DNA from: Nicotiana tabacum | Lineage: Eukaryota; Streptophyta; Magnoliopsida; Solanales; Solanaceae | Assembly: GCF_000715075.1 (NCBI RefSeq) | Contig: NC_134103.1 | Span: 53,684,730-53,748,729 of the forward strand | Direction of reading: 5' to 3' | Length of the DNA stretch: 64,000 nt | Shown here: piece after piece, positions 47,077 to 58,540 of the stretch | How positions within the stretch are numbered: the stretch's first letter is position 1 | Layout: each line of letters starts with the position of its first letter | Translations under genes and position numbers: made by a program | The notes under the pieces: generated by a model | Databases searched by the model: none | What the model saw: the letters and a program-made list of their open reading frames with translations, nothing else | What the model was told of the DNA's origin: nothing

Positions 47077-47437
47077 ACCATGTATTTATAAAGTTGTGTT
47101 CTATGAAAATGTTAAGAGTTTACCTTCTATGAATTATGTATTATTTGTACAGTTGATGTTAAGGGTGTTCCTTGTTAATGATACACTGCTCGTGAGGCCA
47201 CGGTTGCCGTCGTTTTTATGTTATGTTGCATCGTTGGTTCATGTATATTTTTGTTAGGGTTAGTTTCTGGAATTCTCTGACAGGTGGATAGGCCAAGTTA
47301 TAGGGGAAACTCTGGCAAAAGTTTTGGAAATTTGGGGAGTTAGTGAAAAGTTTGGAACTGTAGGTGTGAGTTATAGCATCTGAGTCACATTGGTTTCTAG
47401 TGGCGGATTTTTGCCTTCATTCGGGACGAATTATTTT
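47077..47437 (+). other. Element E 3' untranslated region
   Basis: Non-coding, alignable with B (30083-30443). A decayed form of the inverted repeat (CATTCGGGACGAAT) is at about 47418-47431. Confidence 0.75.
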
Positions 47438-47450
47438 AAGCGGGGGAGGA
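47438..47450 (+). promoter_or_regulatory. Element E polypurine tract
   Basis: AAGCGGGGGAGGA directly before TGTAAGGCCCC. Confidence 0.85.
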
Positions 47451-48034
47451 TGTAAGGCCCCGTAAAATTTTACCTAAAACCCGGGATTTCGTGGTGCTAA
47501 AGTTGACTTATGTGTTGACGATTGTAGAGATTTTTCGCAGCTCGCAAGCTCGCCGTGGTTCGTATTTTTAGGGTTGAATAGTGCGTTGGGGAGTTTTAGA
47601 AATATTTTTTGGAAGTAGAAAGCGTTTTTGCGGTCCAATCTGTGGTCGCATAACCGATTTGCGGACTGTAGATCTGCCACAGACTGAAGCAGAAACTGGA
47701 GCTAATTTTTGGACCATTATGCGGTCCATTATGTGGCCGCTTAATCATTTTGCAGGCCGCATAACCCATCGCAGATCCAGCATGAAAATTTTCGGAGGGA
47801 AGTTCTGCGGCACATTATGCGACAGCAGAACAGGTATGCGGACCGTAGAGCTATTCCGTAGGATCATTTTGCGGTCCATTTTGCGGACCACATAAGCGTT
47901 ATGCGACCGCAGATATGCATGAGGGCTTCATTCTTTCTAATTTTTTACCCGACCTTATTTTTATATATTAGAGTAAAGGGACACTTTTGAAGCAAAAATT
48001 TGATATTTCTAGTGTGAGGGAGTGACATAGAGTG
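47451..48034 (+). repeat. Element E 3' LTR, 5' part only
   Basis: Starts TGTAAGGCCCCG. At 47625-47920 it has repeated GCGGTCC / GCGGACC / CGCATAA words. It aligns with B's LTR up to the AGGGAGTGACATAGAGTG region and is cut at 48034 by the LTR of F. Confidence 0.85.
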
Positions 48035-48847
48035 TGTCACGACCCGGAATTTACTAGTCGTGATGGCACCTAACCCAACCTACTAGGTAAGCCAATTAAC
48101 GATTTCCTATTTTCAATTAATTTAATAAAGGAGTTATTTAAGTCTTATATATCCCCAAGAAATGGTAGTACAAATCATGACCTTCTAAGTATAGAATTTA
48201 CAAGCTGATCTGAAGTAAATACATCTTCTATTTGAAAAAAATACATAAACAGAGTTGACATTACGGACCTGCGCCAACTTCTGAAATCGGATTCCGACCC
48301 CGATATCAAAAAGTCCACTTCCAGTCAAACTTCTCAAAAATCTCCAAATTTCTAACTTTTGCCAAACGACTCCAAAATGACCTGCGGAGCTCCAAATCTA
48401 TTTTCGGACGCGCTCCCAAAACCAAAATCACCATATAGAGCTATTCTCAGACTCGGAATCCCAAACGGACGTCAATAACATTGAAATGCACTTCAGCCCA
48501 AATATGATGAATTTCTTCCAAAATGCTAACTTCCACAATAGGCGCCAAAATGCTCCCGGGTTATCCAAAACCCAATCCGAACATACGCCCAAGTCTGAAA
48601 TCATCATACGAACCTACTGAAACCTTTAAATCCCGATTCCGAGATCGTTTACCCAAAAATCCACCTTAGTCAATTCTTCCAACTTAGAGCTTGAATCTTG
48701 AAGTTCGTCCTTCCAAATCGATTTCGGATAACTTGAAAACCAACACCGACTATTTATGCAAGTCATAACACATCATGCAGAGATGCTCGAGCTCTCATAA
48801 CTGCGAGCGAAGTGCAGATTCTCAAAATGACATGTCGGGTAGTTACA
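48035..48847 (-). repeat. Element F LTR (short, 813 bp)
   Basis: Minus strand TGTAACTACCCG ... GGGTCGTGACA. It carries the motif TTTTGATATCGGGGTCGGAA also found in G, H and I LTRs. It is much shorter than those (1.8-3 kb): sequence after the GTCCGTAATGTCA point jumps to the LTR 3' end, so the middle appears deleted or it is a short subfamily. Confidence 0.78.
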
Positions 48848-48861
48848 TCCTCCACCACTTA
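48848..48861 (-). promoter_or_regulatory. Element F polypurine tract
   Basis: Minus strand TAAGTGGTGGAGGA before the LTR start. A decayed inverted repeat (ACGTTCGTCCTAGATCGT) lies at 48867-48884. Confidence 0.7.
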
Positions 48862-49400
48862 AACACACGTTCGTCCTAGATCGTGCCAGGAGTCATTCTA
48901 AAGCTATGAAATCACGGTATAATTTTACTATCCATAAACCCGGGGGTGATCCCACGTCACCTTAATCCACATAAGCCCGCCAAAACAACATAACTAGAGA
49001 TTCTTATTTTGACCTTGGTCCTTAAACCTTAGAACCCAATCTCTATCATCCAGAATTCATTACAAGACCTGAATCCCACATCTACACACTGTATTAGTCT
49101 GAACAAGCTGTATCAAGTCATACCCATAACCCAAGATGTAATCACATGATATACCCCATCACTTCGACACTCACAGTAGGGACTGTTGCCCATAATTACT
49201 GCCCAAAAACAAATCTGATGCCGGTAGCAAACCTCGTATCGATTAAAACCTCGTTCAAAACCCTCATACCCTACCGATGATGAAAGAAATACGCATAACC
49301 GCTTAACCACTCATCTGATCAAAAAGCCAAGAAACTCACTCGTCCGACCAGGGCCATTGTCCAAATCCTTAGCAAAAATACAGTTTCATTCTTCCAGACG
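48862..49400 (-). other. Element F 3' internal remnant (no gene)
   Basis: No retroviral domain. On the minus strand GATACAGCTTGTTCAGACT...GTGTGTAGATGTG corresponds to GATACAACTTGTTCAAACT in G (about 49450). The border with G near 49400 is approximate. Confidence 0.6.
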
Positions 49401-49699
49401 CGAGTTGTGTAGTATGTTATGTGATTATATATGGGGGGTTATGGCTTGATACAACTTGTTCAAACTTATACAGTATGTAGATGTGAGACTCGGGTCTTGA
49501 AAAGAATTTTGGATGTTAGAAATTGGGGTCCAAGGTTTATGGGCTAAAGTTAAATTAATGATATTTAATTATGTGTGTTGTCAGGCCTATATGGAAAATG
49601 GTGATGTGGTATCACCCCCGGGTAGGTGCATGGTAAAGTGGCATAGTGATTTGAAGGCTTAGGAACAATTTTGGCACGTTCGAGGATGAACGTATGTTT

Positions 49700-49712
49700 A
49701 AGTGGGGGAGAA
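49700..49712 (+). promoter_or_regulatory. Element G polypurine tract
   Basis: AAGTGGGGGAGAA directly before TGTAACGACCC. Confidence 0.85.
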
Positions 49713-51505
49713 TGTAACGACCCGATTTATCGTTTTGAACATTTACGATCCTTTCAATTATTTGAAGTCTTGATTAACTTCACATGATGTATTATGACCA
49801 GTGTGTATTGTCGGCTTTGGTTTTCAGGTGTTTCGGAATTAGTTCGAATGAATGAAATTCATGTTGGAAGCCTTAAGTTGAAAAAGTTGACCAAATTTGA
49901 CTTTTTAGTATTTGACCTCGGAATGAAGTTTTGATGGTTCCAATAGCTTCGTATGGTGATTTTGGACTTAGGAGTATGTCTGGATATATATATTTGGATG
50001 TCCGTAGTCAATTTTGACTTGAAATGGCGGAAGTTGGAAATTTAAGGTTTGGAATTTGACCGGGAGTTGACTTTATTGATATCGGGGTCGGAATCCAGTT
50101 CTGAAAATTTCAACAGCTCCATTATGTCATTTATTACTCGTGTACAAAATTCAAAGTCATTTAGGATGGATTTGATACATTTCGGTGCAAGATATAGAAT
50201 TTGGAAATTTGAAAATTTTATAAGTTCGATTCGAGGTGCAATTTGTAATTTCGATGTGGTTTGATGTAATTTGAGACCTCGAGTAAGTCCGTGTTATGTT
50301 ATTGGACTTATTGGTATATTCGGACAAGGTCCAGAGTGGCTCGGGTGAGTTTCGGACGGGGTTCGGATCGGTTGAAGCCTTGTTGAAGCTGCTGGAATTT
50401 TTGAGTTGCTGGTGCAACCGCTTCTGCACATGATTGGTCGCAGAAGCTACTGCGCAGAAGCGAGCAGCCCATCGCAGAAGCAGACTGGGCACTACTGGGC
50501 AGGAGCCGCAGATGCGAAGAAAACTATGCAGAGCGCGACTGCAGATGCGGTGATGTTGAGCGCAGAAGCAGAAGGAGCACAGATGCAGACCCTTGGCTTG
50601 CACCTGCAATTGCGCAAAAGCGGAAGAATTTCCACAGGTGCGAGCAGCCCAGGACATAACCTATAATTCGAGGTCTTTGGTTCTTTCTTCATTTTCGGAT
50701 TTTGGAGCTCGGTTTGGGCGACCTTGGAGAGGAATTTCACCACACGACTTGGGGTAAGTATTCTTGACTCACTTGTGATTATATTTCATGAATTAATCTT
50801 CATTTTTGGCATATGATTATTGAATCTTCAAGAGAAATCGGAGGAAATTTCTATAATTCCACAAAACTAATTTTCATGTTTTAAATACCGATTCAGAGTC
50901 GGATTTGAATGAAATTAGTATAGTTGAACTCGTAATTGAATGGGTTATCGGATTTTGTGAGTTTTGTCGAGTTCAGAGATGTGGGCCCCACTATCGACTT
51001 TTCAAGTGGAGTTGAGAATTTTCATAAATTGTTAAATTGTAAGCATTGGAGTAAATTGTGATTAATTTGCATATTGTTTGAATAGATACGGATCGTTTGG
51101 CTTAAATTGTGGAGATAGGAAGGCATATGGAGGTTGATACGCGCAGTTTGGAATTTTTGGAGTATTGTTTATCTTGCTCGACATTGGATTCGGCTTGGTC
51201 GAGGTAAGTAACATTTCTAAACTTGGAGCTGAGGGTATAAACTCCGAATATACGTGTTATGTGATTTGTTTAGAGGTGACACGCATGCTAGGTGACGGGC
51301 GTGTGGGCGTGCACCGTAGAAATTGAGACTCGGTCGATTTTGTAGAGTTGTGTAGCCAATTGACTTGTATCTTCCATGTATTTTTCATGTGTTAAAGATA
51401 TTGAACTGAAAATCATGTTTAGGCTATGTGCCGATATTTTGGGACCCACAGAAGTCGTATTGTGGTTGAATTATTTTTTTAAATTATAATTTCATACTCA
51501 GTCAT
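49713..51505 (+). repeat. Element G LTR, cut by H
   Basis: Starts TGTAACGACCCGAT. It has TTGATATCGGGGTCGGAA near 50080, a dense GCAGAAGC-type word array at about 50410-50645, and a perfect donor-like GAG|GTAAGT at 51201-51209. The last few hundred bp of the LTR lie beyond the H insertion and are not in the window. Open frames in the GCAGAAGC array are incidental. Confidence 0.82.
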
Positions 51506-54356
51506 TGTCACGACCCCAAATTCCCTCCGTAGGATGTCATGATGGCACCTACTCTCTAAGACTAGGTAAGCCTATCAATGTGGAATAACAATAGAAATAT
51601 GAAATAAATAAATCTGCAATTCACTTAATTACAACTCCCAAAACCTGGTAGAAATAAGTCACAAGCTTCTAAGAATTTATCCTCAAGGTATCTATATATT
51701 AGGGTCTAAGGAAAATAAGGAAGCAACATAATAATGATAGAAGGGGACTCCGGAGTCTGCGGACGCTGGCAGATATATCTCGAAGTCTCCGTATACAGGT
51801 AGCTCACTGATGTCTGGACTGGTAGGATGTACCTGGATCTGCACAAAACGATGTGCAGAAGCGTAGTATGAGTACACCACAGCGGTACCCAGTAAGTGCC
51901 AAGCCTAACCTCGGTAGAGTAGTGACAAGGACAGGTCAGGCCCTACTAGATTAATAAAAGACAAGGTGAAATGTTTAACAATATAATAAAAATAAAATGA
52001 CAATGGAAATGAATCAAGTAAGTAGTATGTCACCAATTAACTACGCAAAATAATGGCAAATAATATGTCGTGGAAACAAAACAGAATTCTTTTTCAACTT
52101 TAAGAAAATCACAACAATAATCAAAGGCAACTGCGGTAATAAATCAACATCAACAAGGGCACTCCCGAGGTATCGTCTCATAGTCCCAAATCATAATAAA
52201 TTCACAATATCTCATTTTCCTTATATCACCGCGGGAGCCTTCACATTTAATTTTAAAGAAAAACATTTTTTCTGTAATAGCATCCCGTGTTTTAGCCACC
52301 CTTATCACACCGCATGACTTCTAATGTTCCCCTACTATCCACTTGTATCAAGCCACCCTTATCTTGCCGCATGTGTTTCAACACCCAGACCTTATACTAC
52401 CGCACGTGTATCAATATCACAATATATCACAATTTGCACCTCAAGTGCCCAAATAATTCAACTTGCCAAAATAAATCAACAATAATATTTTTCTACAATA
52501 AAGAGCTCACGGCTCGTGCCAAAATAAATCAACAATAATATATTTCCTCAATAAAGAGCTCACGGCTCCATCACAATGAGTACGAAAATCTCATTTTTTA
52601 ATAATATTTGAATTAAAAAAATTCCACCTTCAAATAATGCAAAGAATAAAAGAAACCAAGTTTCAGCTAAACAGGTAAAAACAATTAGTAGGAAAAATGT
52701 CAGACGAATTTATAAATAAAAAATAGACCAATGATGATGAATATAATCGGATAAAATAACTTAATTAATGTGTGATAAAGATATACACAATTTAAAAACC
52801 AGAGTTTTTCACATTTAGCCTGTGTACACACTCGTCACCTCGTGTACACGACTTTCAATAAATTACGATTATCACATCAATACTAATCCTAGGAAGAATT
52901 TCTCCCACACTAAGTTAGACAAGTCACTTACCTCGACTTGCTCCAATTTAATCAAGTAGTATGCCTTTTTCTTGATTTTCTGACTCCGATCGACTCGAAT
53001 TTAGTCATAATTAATTCGTTATAGTCAACAAAAATTATAGAATCAATTCCATAAGAAAATACTTCATTTGTTTTAATAAAAATCCAAAATTAACTCAAAA
53101 ATTGCCCGTGGGACCCACGTCTCAGAATCCGACAAAAGTTACGAAATATGAACGCCCAATCAACCACGAGTCTAACCATACCAAAATGACAAAAATCCGA
53201 CCTCAACTCGACCTCTAAATCTTCAAATCTTATTTTCAAATCCCTAAGTTCAAATCCCCAATTTACACCTCAACAACATGTAATCTAGTCGGATTATTCG
53301 ATGATAATTCAATATTGTGGAATAGAAATGATCACAAGGGACTTACCTTAAGTTCCCCCGTGAATTCTCTTTGAAAACTCGGCCAAAACCGTGTTGAAAA
53401 TGTCCAAAATGACAAAAATGTCGGAACCCCTCTGTTTTGTAATTTGGTTAGTGCTTTCGCAGATGCGAAGCCCTCCCTCGCTTCTACGGCTAGCTTCGCT
53501 TTTGCGATCCCTTGTCCGCATCTGCGGTCCCATAGATGCGTTATTTTCCTCCCACATGCGGCCACTGCTCCACCCTTCCTTTTCCGCTTCTGCGCTCCCA
53601 CGCTCGCTTTTGTGCTCCCACGCTCGCTTCTGCGAGCCAAATTCCGCAAGTGCGATTACATTAGTAGGCAGCAGCAAGTTTCAATTGTTCCAAGTCCAAA
53701 TTTGATCTGTTAATCATCTAGAACTCACTCGAGCCCCCCGGGACCTCAACCAAATATACCAACAAGTCCTAAAAAATCATACAAACTTAGTTAAAACTTC
53801 CAATCATATCAAACAACGCTAAAACCACGAATCATACCCCAATTCATGCTTAATGAAACTTAGAAACTCTAACTTCTACATTCGATGTCGAAACCTATCA
53901 AATCAAGTCCGATTGACCTCAAATTTTGCACACAAGTCATAAATGACATAACGGAGCTATGAATATTTTCGGAACTGGATTCCGACCCCGATATCAAAAA
54001 GTCAACCCCCAGTCAAACTTCCAAATTTAATTCCTATTTTTTGCCATTTCAAGCCTAATTTAACTACGGACTTCCAAATAAAATTCCGAACACGCTCCTA
54101 AGTCCAAAATCACCATACGGAGCTGTTGGAATCATCAAAATTCTATTCCGGGGTTGTTTACACATAGGTCGACATCTAGCCAACCTTTTCAACTTAAGTT
54201 TTAAACTTTGGAACTAAGTGTTCCAATTCATTCTAAAATCTCTCCGGACCTGATTCGACTACCCAGGTAAGTCACATAATAGTTATAAAGCACATAATGA
54301 GTAGTAAATAGGGGAATAAGGCTATAACTTTTAAAATGACTGGCCGGGTCGCTACA
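51506..54356 (-). repeat. Element H 3' LTR
   Basis: 2851 bp; minus strand TGTAGCGACCCGG ... GGGTCGTGACA. At 53450-53660 it has a GC-rich word array (CGCTTCTGCG, CCCACGCTCGCTT). At 52931 a minus-strand GAG|GTAAGT. The stretch 52920-53280 aligns with the satellite in the same plus-strand direction (shared CCGACAAA, CACGAGTCTAACCATACCAA, CAAATCCCCAATTTA), which is the basis for calling the satellite LTR-derived. Confidence 0.87.
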
Positions 54357-54372
54357 TTCTCCCCCTCTTAAA
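54357..54372 (-). promoter_or_regulatory. Element H polypurine tract
   Basis: Minus strand TTTTAAGAGGGGGAGAA before the LTR start. The near-perfect inverted repeat TCGTTCGTCCTCGAACGA lies at 54377-54394. Confidence 0.82.
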
Positions 54373-54394
54373 ACAATCGTTCGTCCTCGAACGA

Positions 54395-55690
54395 GCATAG
54401 AGACATACCTGAAGTGGTGAAAAGATGAGGATAACGACTGAGCATATCCTACTCGGTCTCCCAAGTCGCCTCCTCGACCAGATGACCCCTCCACTGAACC
54501 TTCACGGAAGCAATGTTCTTTGACCTCAGCTTTCGAACATGCCTATCTAAAATAGCCACTGGTTCCTCAACATAAGATAGATCCTTGTCCAACTGAACTG
54601 AACTGAAGTCTAACACATGAGACGGATCGTCGTGATACTTCTGGAGCATGGAAACATGGAACACTGGATGAACTGCAATGAGATTAGGTGGTAGTGCAAG
54701 TCTATAAGCCACCTCTCCAATTCTTTCAAGAATCTCAAAAGGTCCGATATACCTCGGGCTCAACTTGCCCTTCTTTCCGAACCTCATAACACCCTTCATG
54801 GGCGAAACTCGGAGCAATACCCGCTCACCAACCATGAATGCAACATCACGAACCTTTCGATCTGCATAACTCTTCTATCTGGATTGGGCTGTACGAAGTG
54901 GATCTTGAATCAATTTAACCTTTTCCAAGGCATCCTGAACCAAATCTGTACCCAATAGCCTAGCCTCGCCCGGTTCGAACCAACCCACTGGAGACCGGCA
55001 CCGCCTACCATACAAGGACTCATACGGAGCCATCTAAATACTCGACTGGTAGCTCTTATTGTAATAAAACTCCTCAAGTGGCATGAACTGATCCCAAGCA
55101 CCCCCAAAATCTATCACACAAGCGCGAAGCATATCCTCCAGTATCTGAATAGTGCGCTCAGACTGTCCGTCCATCTGAGGGTGAAATGTTGTGCTCAACT
55201 CAACCCGAGTACCTAACTCCTGCTGTACAGCCCTCCAGAACCGTGATGTAAATTACGTACCCTGGTCAGAGATGCTGAATACCGGTACGCCATGAAGTCT
55301 GACAATTTCACGAATATAGATTCGAGCCAACTATTCGGAAGAGTAGGTAGTCATCACAGGAATGAAATGAGCTGAATTGGTCAGCCTATCCACAATCACC
55401 CAAACTGCATCAAACTTCCGTTGAGTCCGTGGAATTCCAACCACGAAATCCATAGTGATCCGCTCCCATTTGCACTCCGGAATTTCTAACTTCTGAAGCA
55501 ATCCACCTGTCCGCTGATGCTCATACTTCATCTGCTGACAATTTAGGCATCGAGCTACATATTCCACTATGTCTTTCTTCATCCGCCTCCACCAATAATG
55601 TTGTCTCAAGTCCTGATACATCTTCGCCGCACCTGGATGAATGGAGTACCGCGAACTGTGAGCCTCCTGAAGAATCAACTAACGCAAGCC
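54395..55690 (-). pseudogene. pol: Element H integrase with chromodomain
   Basis: Minus-strand pieces: zinc finger with HPGAAKMYQDLRQHYWW and CLNCQQMK, and the core start ITMDFVVGIPR (55678-55331); then a broken core; the post-core part (55107-54910); and the GPY/chromodomain tail with VLLRVSPMKGVMRFGKKGK, SPRYIGPFEIL, HPVFHVSMLQKY, VKVQWRGHLVEEATWETE (54835-54449). The frames are separated by stops that mostly look like CAG to TAG or CAA to TAA changes. The layout and lengths are otherwise normal for a chromovirus integrase. Confidence 0.88.
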
Positions 55691-56490
55691 ATCTACATTA
55701 GGTACACATAGCCTTTCCTGCATCCATAATACACTGTCATCTACTTTGGCATCACCGTGCTGAACTGTATCCTTAAGGACAAGCAAATGGGGGTCATCAT
55801 ACTGACGCTCCCTGATACGATCATAAAGAGAAGACTGAGAAACCACACAAGCCAAAACTCGGCCTGGCTCGGAAACATCCAATCTAATAAACTGGTTAGC
55901 CAAAGCCTGAACATCCAAGGCTAAAGTCCTCTCTGCTACCGGTAAATATGCTAAGCTGCCCAAACTTTCTGCCTTACGACTCAAGGCATCGGCCACTACA
56001 TAGGCCTTCCCGGGATGATAGAGAATGGTGATATCGTAATCCTTAAGCAACTCCAACCATCTCTACTTAAGATCCATCTGTTTAAATAGGTGTTGTAGAC
56101 TCCGATGATAGGTGTAGACCTCACAATGGACACCGTACAAATAATGCCGCAAAATCTTCAAGGCATGAACAATAGCTACTAATTCAATGTCGTGGACAAG
56201 ATAATTCTTCTCATATACCTTTAACTGTATGGATGCATAGGCAATCACCCTACCGTCTTGCATCAATAATGCACCGAGACCAATACGTGACACATAACAA
56301 TACACAGTATAAGACCCTGCACATGTAGGTAATATCAATACGGGGGATGTAGTCAAATCTGTCCTGAGCTTTGAAGCTCTCCTCACATTCCTCGGTCCAC
56401 TTGAACGGAGCACCCTTCTGGGTCAATTTTGTCATAGGTGCAGCAATAGAAGAGAAACCCTCTACAAATCGGCAATAATATCCTGCCAAA
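55679..56490 (-). pseudogene. pol: Element H RNase H and connection region
   Basis: Minus strand: YCYVSRIGLGALLMQDGRVI (56413-56063; Tyr replaces the usual first catalytic Asp of YCDAS), HDIELVAIVHALKILRHYLY, then a [23 protein letters not shown] and VADALSRK (56056-55679). It also shows a frame change near 56380 before the segment with [14 protein letters not shown] (56489-56250). Confidence 0.85.
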
Positions 56491-57251
56491 CCAAGGAAAC
56501 TCCGGATCTACGTAGCTGAGGACGGTCTGGACCAACTATGCACTGCTTCAATCCTCTTCGGATCCACCTTGATCCCTTCGCATGAAACTATATGATCCAA
56601 AAATCCCACTAAATCAAGCCATAAATCACACTTTGAAAATTTTGCATATAACTTCTTTTCTCTCAAAGTCTGAAGCACAGTTCTCAAGTGTTGCTCATGA
56701 TCCTCCTGACTCCGGGAATACACTAGAATGTCATCAATAAATACAATGACGAATGACTCAAGATAGGGTCGGAACACACTGTGCATCAAGTGCATAAATG
56801 TTGTTGGGGAATTGGTCAGCCCAAATGACATCACAACAAACTCGTAGTGACCATACCGAGTCCTGAAAGCAGACTTCGGGATATCTGGCTCCCGAATCTT
56901 CAACTGATGATAGCTTGAATGTAATTCAATCTTGGAAAACACTCTGGAACCCTGTATCTGATCAAATAAATCATCAATACGAGGCAATGGATACCTGTTC
57001 TTCACTATAACCTTGTTCAGCTGGCGGTAATCAGTACACATCTACATAGAACCATCATTCTTCTTCAAAAATAAGACAGGAGCACCCCAAGGCGATACAC
57101 TAGGCTGAATAAAGCCCTTATCAAGCAACTCCTGTACATGTTCCTTTAATTTTTTCAAGTCTGTTGGGGCCATACGATATGGTGGAATAGAAATGGGCTG
57201 AGAGCCCGGTAACAAATCAATGCCAAAGTCAATATCCCTATTGGGTGGCAT
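56491..57251 (-). pseudogene. pol: Element H reverse transcriptase
   Basis: Minus strand: [20 protein letters not shown] and [20 protein letters not shown] (57251-57042), a TAG, then [59 protein letters not shown] and [11 protein letters not shown] (57041-56508). The catalytic FIDD box is intact. The single stop at 57039-57041 and the later one near 56507 break the frame. Order and spacing are normal for Ty3/gypsy. Confidence 0.9.
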
Positions 57252-57825
57252 ACTCGGAAGATCCGCAGGAAATACATCAGGAAAATCCCTTACTATAGGG
57301 CTGACTCCACAGTAGGAATATCAATACTAACATCTCTCACATAGGCCAGATACGCATTACACCTCTTCTCAACCATTCGTTGTGCCTTAAGAAATGAAAC
57401 AACCCTGCTAGGAACATAATCCGAGGTACCTCTCCACTCTAGCTATGGTAGACCTGACATAGCCAACGTCACCATCTTGGCGTTACAATCAAGAATAGCG
57501 TGATAGGGCGATAACCAGTCCATGCCCAAAATAATATCAAAATCCACCATACTGAGCAATAATAAATCAGCTCTGGTCTTAAAGCCACTGATAACAATTA
57601 AACACAACCGATACACATGGTCCACAATAATAGTTTCACCCACGGGTATAGATACATAAACAGAAGAACTCAAAGAATCATGGGATACGCCCAAATACGG
57701 GGCAAAAAAAGATGACACATAAGAATAAGTGGAGCTTGGATCAAATAATACATATCTCTATGACAGACCGGAATAATACATGTGATAATAGAATCGGATG
57801 TAATGGCCTCTGTCCTAGCAGGAAG
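57252..57825 (-). pseudogene. pol: Element H protease region, cut by element I
   Basis: Minus strand: the frame 57718-57443 has SSFFAPYLGVSHDSLSS and ILGMDWLSPYHAILDC, the usual sequence following the aspartic protease active site. The active-site box upstream (about 57725-57750) reads FDPSSTYSYV, with Ser where DPGS is usual. The remaining gag/protease linker runs to 57825, where I is inserted. Segment 57252-57440 is the protease-RT linker with a frame change. Confidence 0.85.
57821..57825. other. Left flank of element I (expected target duplication)
   Basis: GGAAG directly precedes the LTR of I. The matching copy should follow I's 3' LTR outside the window, so it is a prediction only. Confidence 0.5.
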
Positions 57826-58540
57826 TGTAATTACCCAACCGGTCATTTTAACTTTTAGAACCCCGTTCCCTAAAATAAAACTTCCCCTATGTGCTTTTAA
57901 TGATTTAGGACTTGCGGTGATAGTTGGTTCGGGATTTGAAAGCGTTTGGGTTGAAATCGAAACACTTGGTTCCTTAAGTTAGCCTTAAAAGGCCAAGTTT
58001 GACTTCGGTCAACATTTTGAGAAAATGACCCCGGAATCGGGATTTGATGGTTCTAACAGCTCCGTATGGTAATTTTGGACTTAGAAGCGTGTTCGAAATT
58101 TTATTTGGAAGTCCGTAGTTAAATTGGGCTTGAAATCGCTAAAACAAGAATTTAAGTTTGGAAGTTTGACCGTGGAGTTGACTTTTTGATATCGGGGTTG
58201 GAATCCAGTTTCAAAAATTTTCATAGCTCCGTTATGTCATTTATGACTTGTGTGCAAAATTTGAGGTCAAACAGACTTGATTTGATAGGTTTCTACATCG
58301 AATGTAGAAGTTGGAAATTTTAAGTTTCATTAAGCTTGAATTGGAGGGTGATTCGTAGTTTTAGCGTTGTTTGGTATGATTTGAAGGTTCGGCTAAGTTC
58401 GTATGATGTATTGGGACTTTTTGTCGTATTTGGTTGAGGTCCCGAGGGGCTCGGGTGAGTTTCAGACGACTAACGGATCACTTTTGTCCTTTGGGAGACT
58501 GCTGATAGCTGCTGGTAATTTTCTTCTGATTTCCTTATAC

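Larger units (their letters stand above)
45065..48034 (+). mobile_element. Element E: 5'-truncated chromovirus (RNase H to LTR)
   Basis: Plus strand: RNase H, integrase with chromodomain, 3' untranslated region, polypurine tract, and 584 bp of 3' LTR interrupted by element F. Gag, protease, RT and the 5' LTR are absent; instead the RNase H abuts satellite at 45064/45065. No target duplication is visible at the left, so the truncation is a rearrangement and not a clean insertion. Confidence 0.85.
48035..49400 (-). mobile_element. Element F: LTR plus short 3' internal remnant
   Basis: Minus-strand 3' end of an element of the TGTAACGACCC LTR group, inserted in E's LTR (flank GAGTG). Only the LTR, polypurine tract and about 540 bp of 3' internal non-coding sequence remain before it meets the tail of G in the opposite orientation. 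Confidence 0.75.
49400..51505 (+). mobile_element. Element G: 3' internal tail plus LTR, interrupted by H
   Basis: Plus-strand counterpart of F: about 300 bp of 3' internal sequence, inverted repeat ACGTTCGAGGATGAACGT (49676-49693), polypurine tract, and 1793 bp of LTR until H begins at 51506. No coding region remains. Confidence 0.78.
51506..57825 (-). mobile_element. Element H: chromovirus-type LTR retrotransposon, 5' part outside the window
   Basis: Minus strand: 3' LTR 51506-54356, polypurine tract, then integrase, RNase H, RT and protease read leftwards from 57825. Element I is inserted at 57825/57826, so the rest of H (gag, 5' LTR) must lie beyond I, outside this window. H itself sits in G's LTR (flank GTCAT). 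Coding parts contain many stops. Confidence 0.88.

Noticed and set aside
50157..50743. Overlapping open frames of 83-166 codons in G's LTR
   Set aside because: They coincide with the GCAGAAGC word array, which lacks stops by composition; no domain is seen.
53332..53713. Open frames of 89-109 codons on both strands in H's LTR
   Set aside because: They coincide with the GC-rich word array; overlapping frames on both strands signal composition, not genes.
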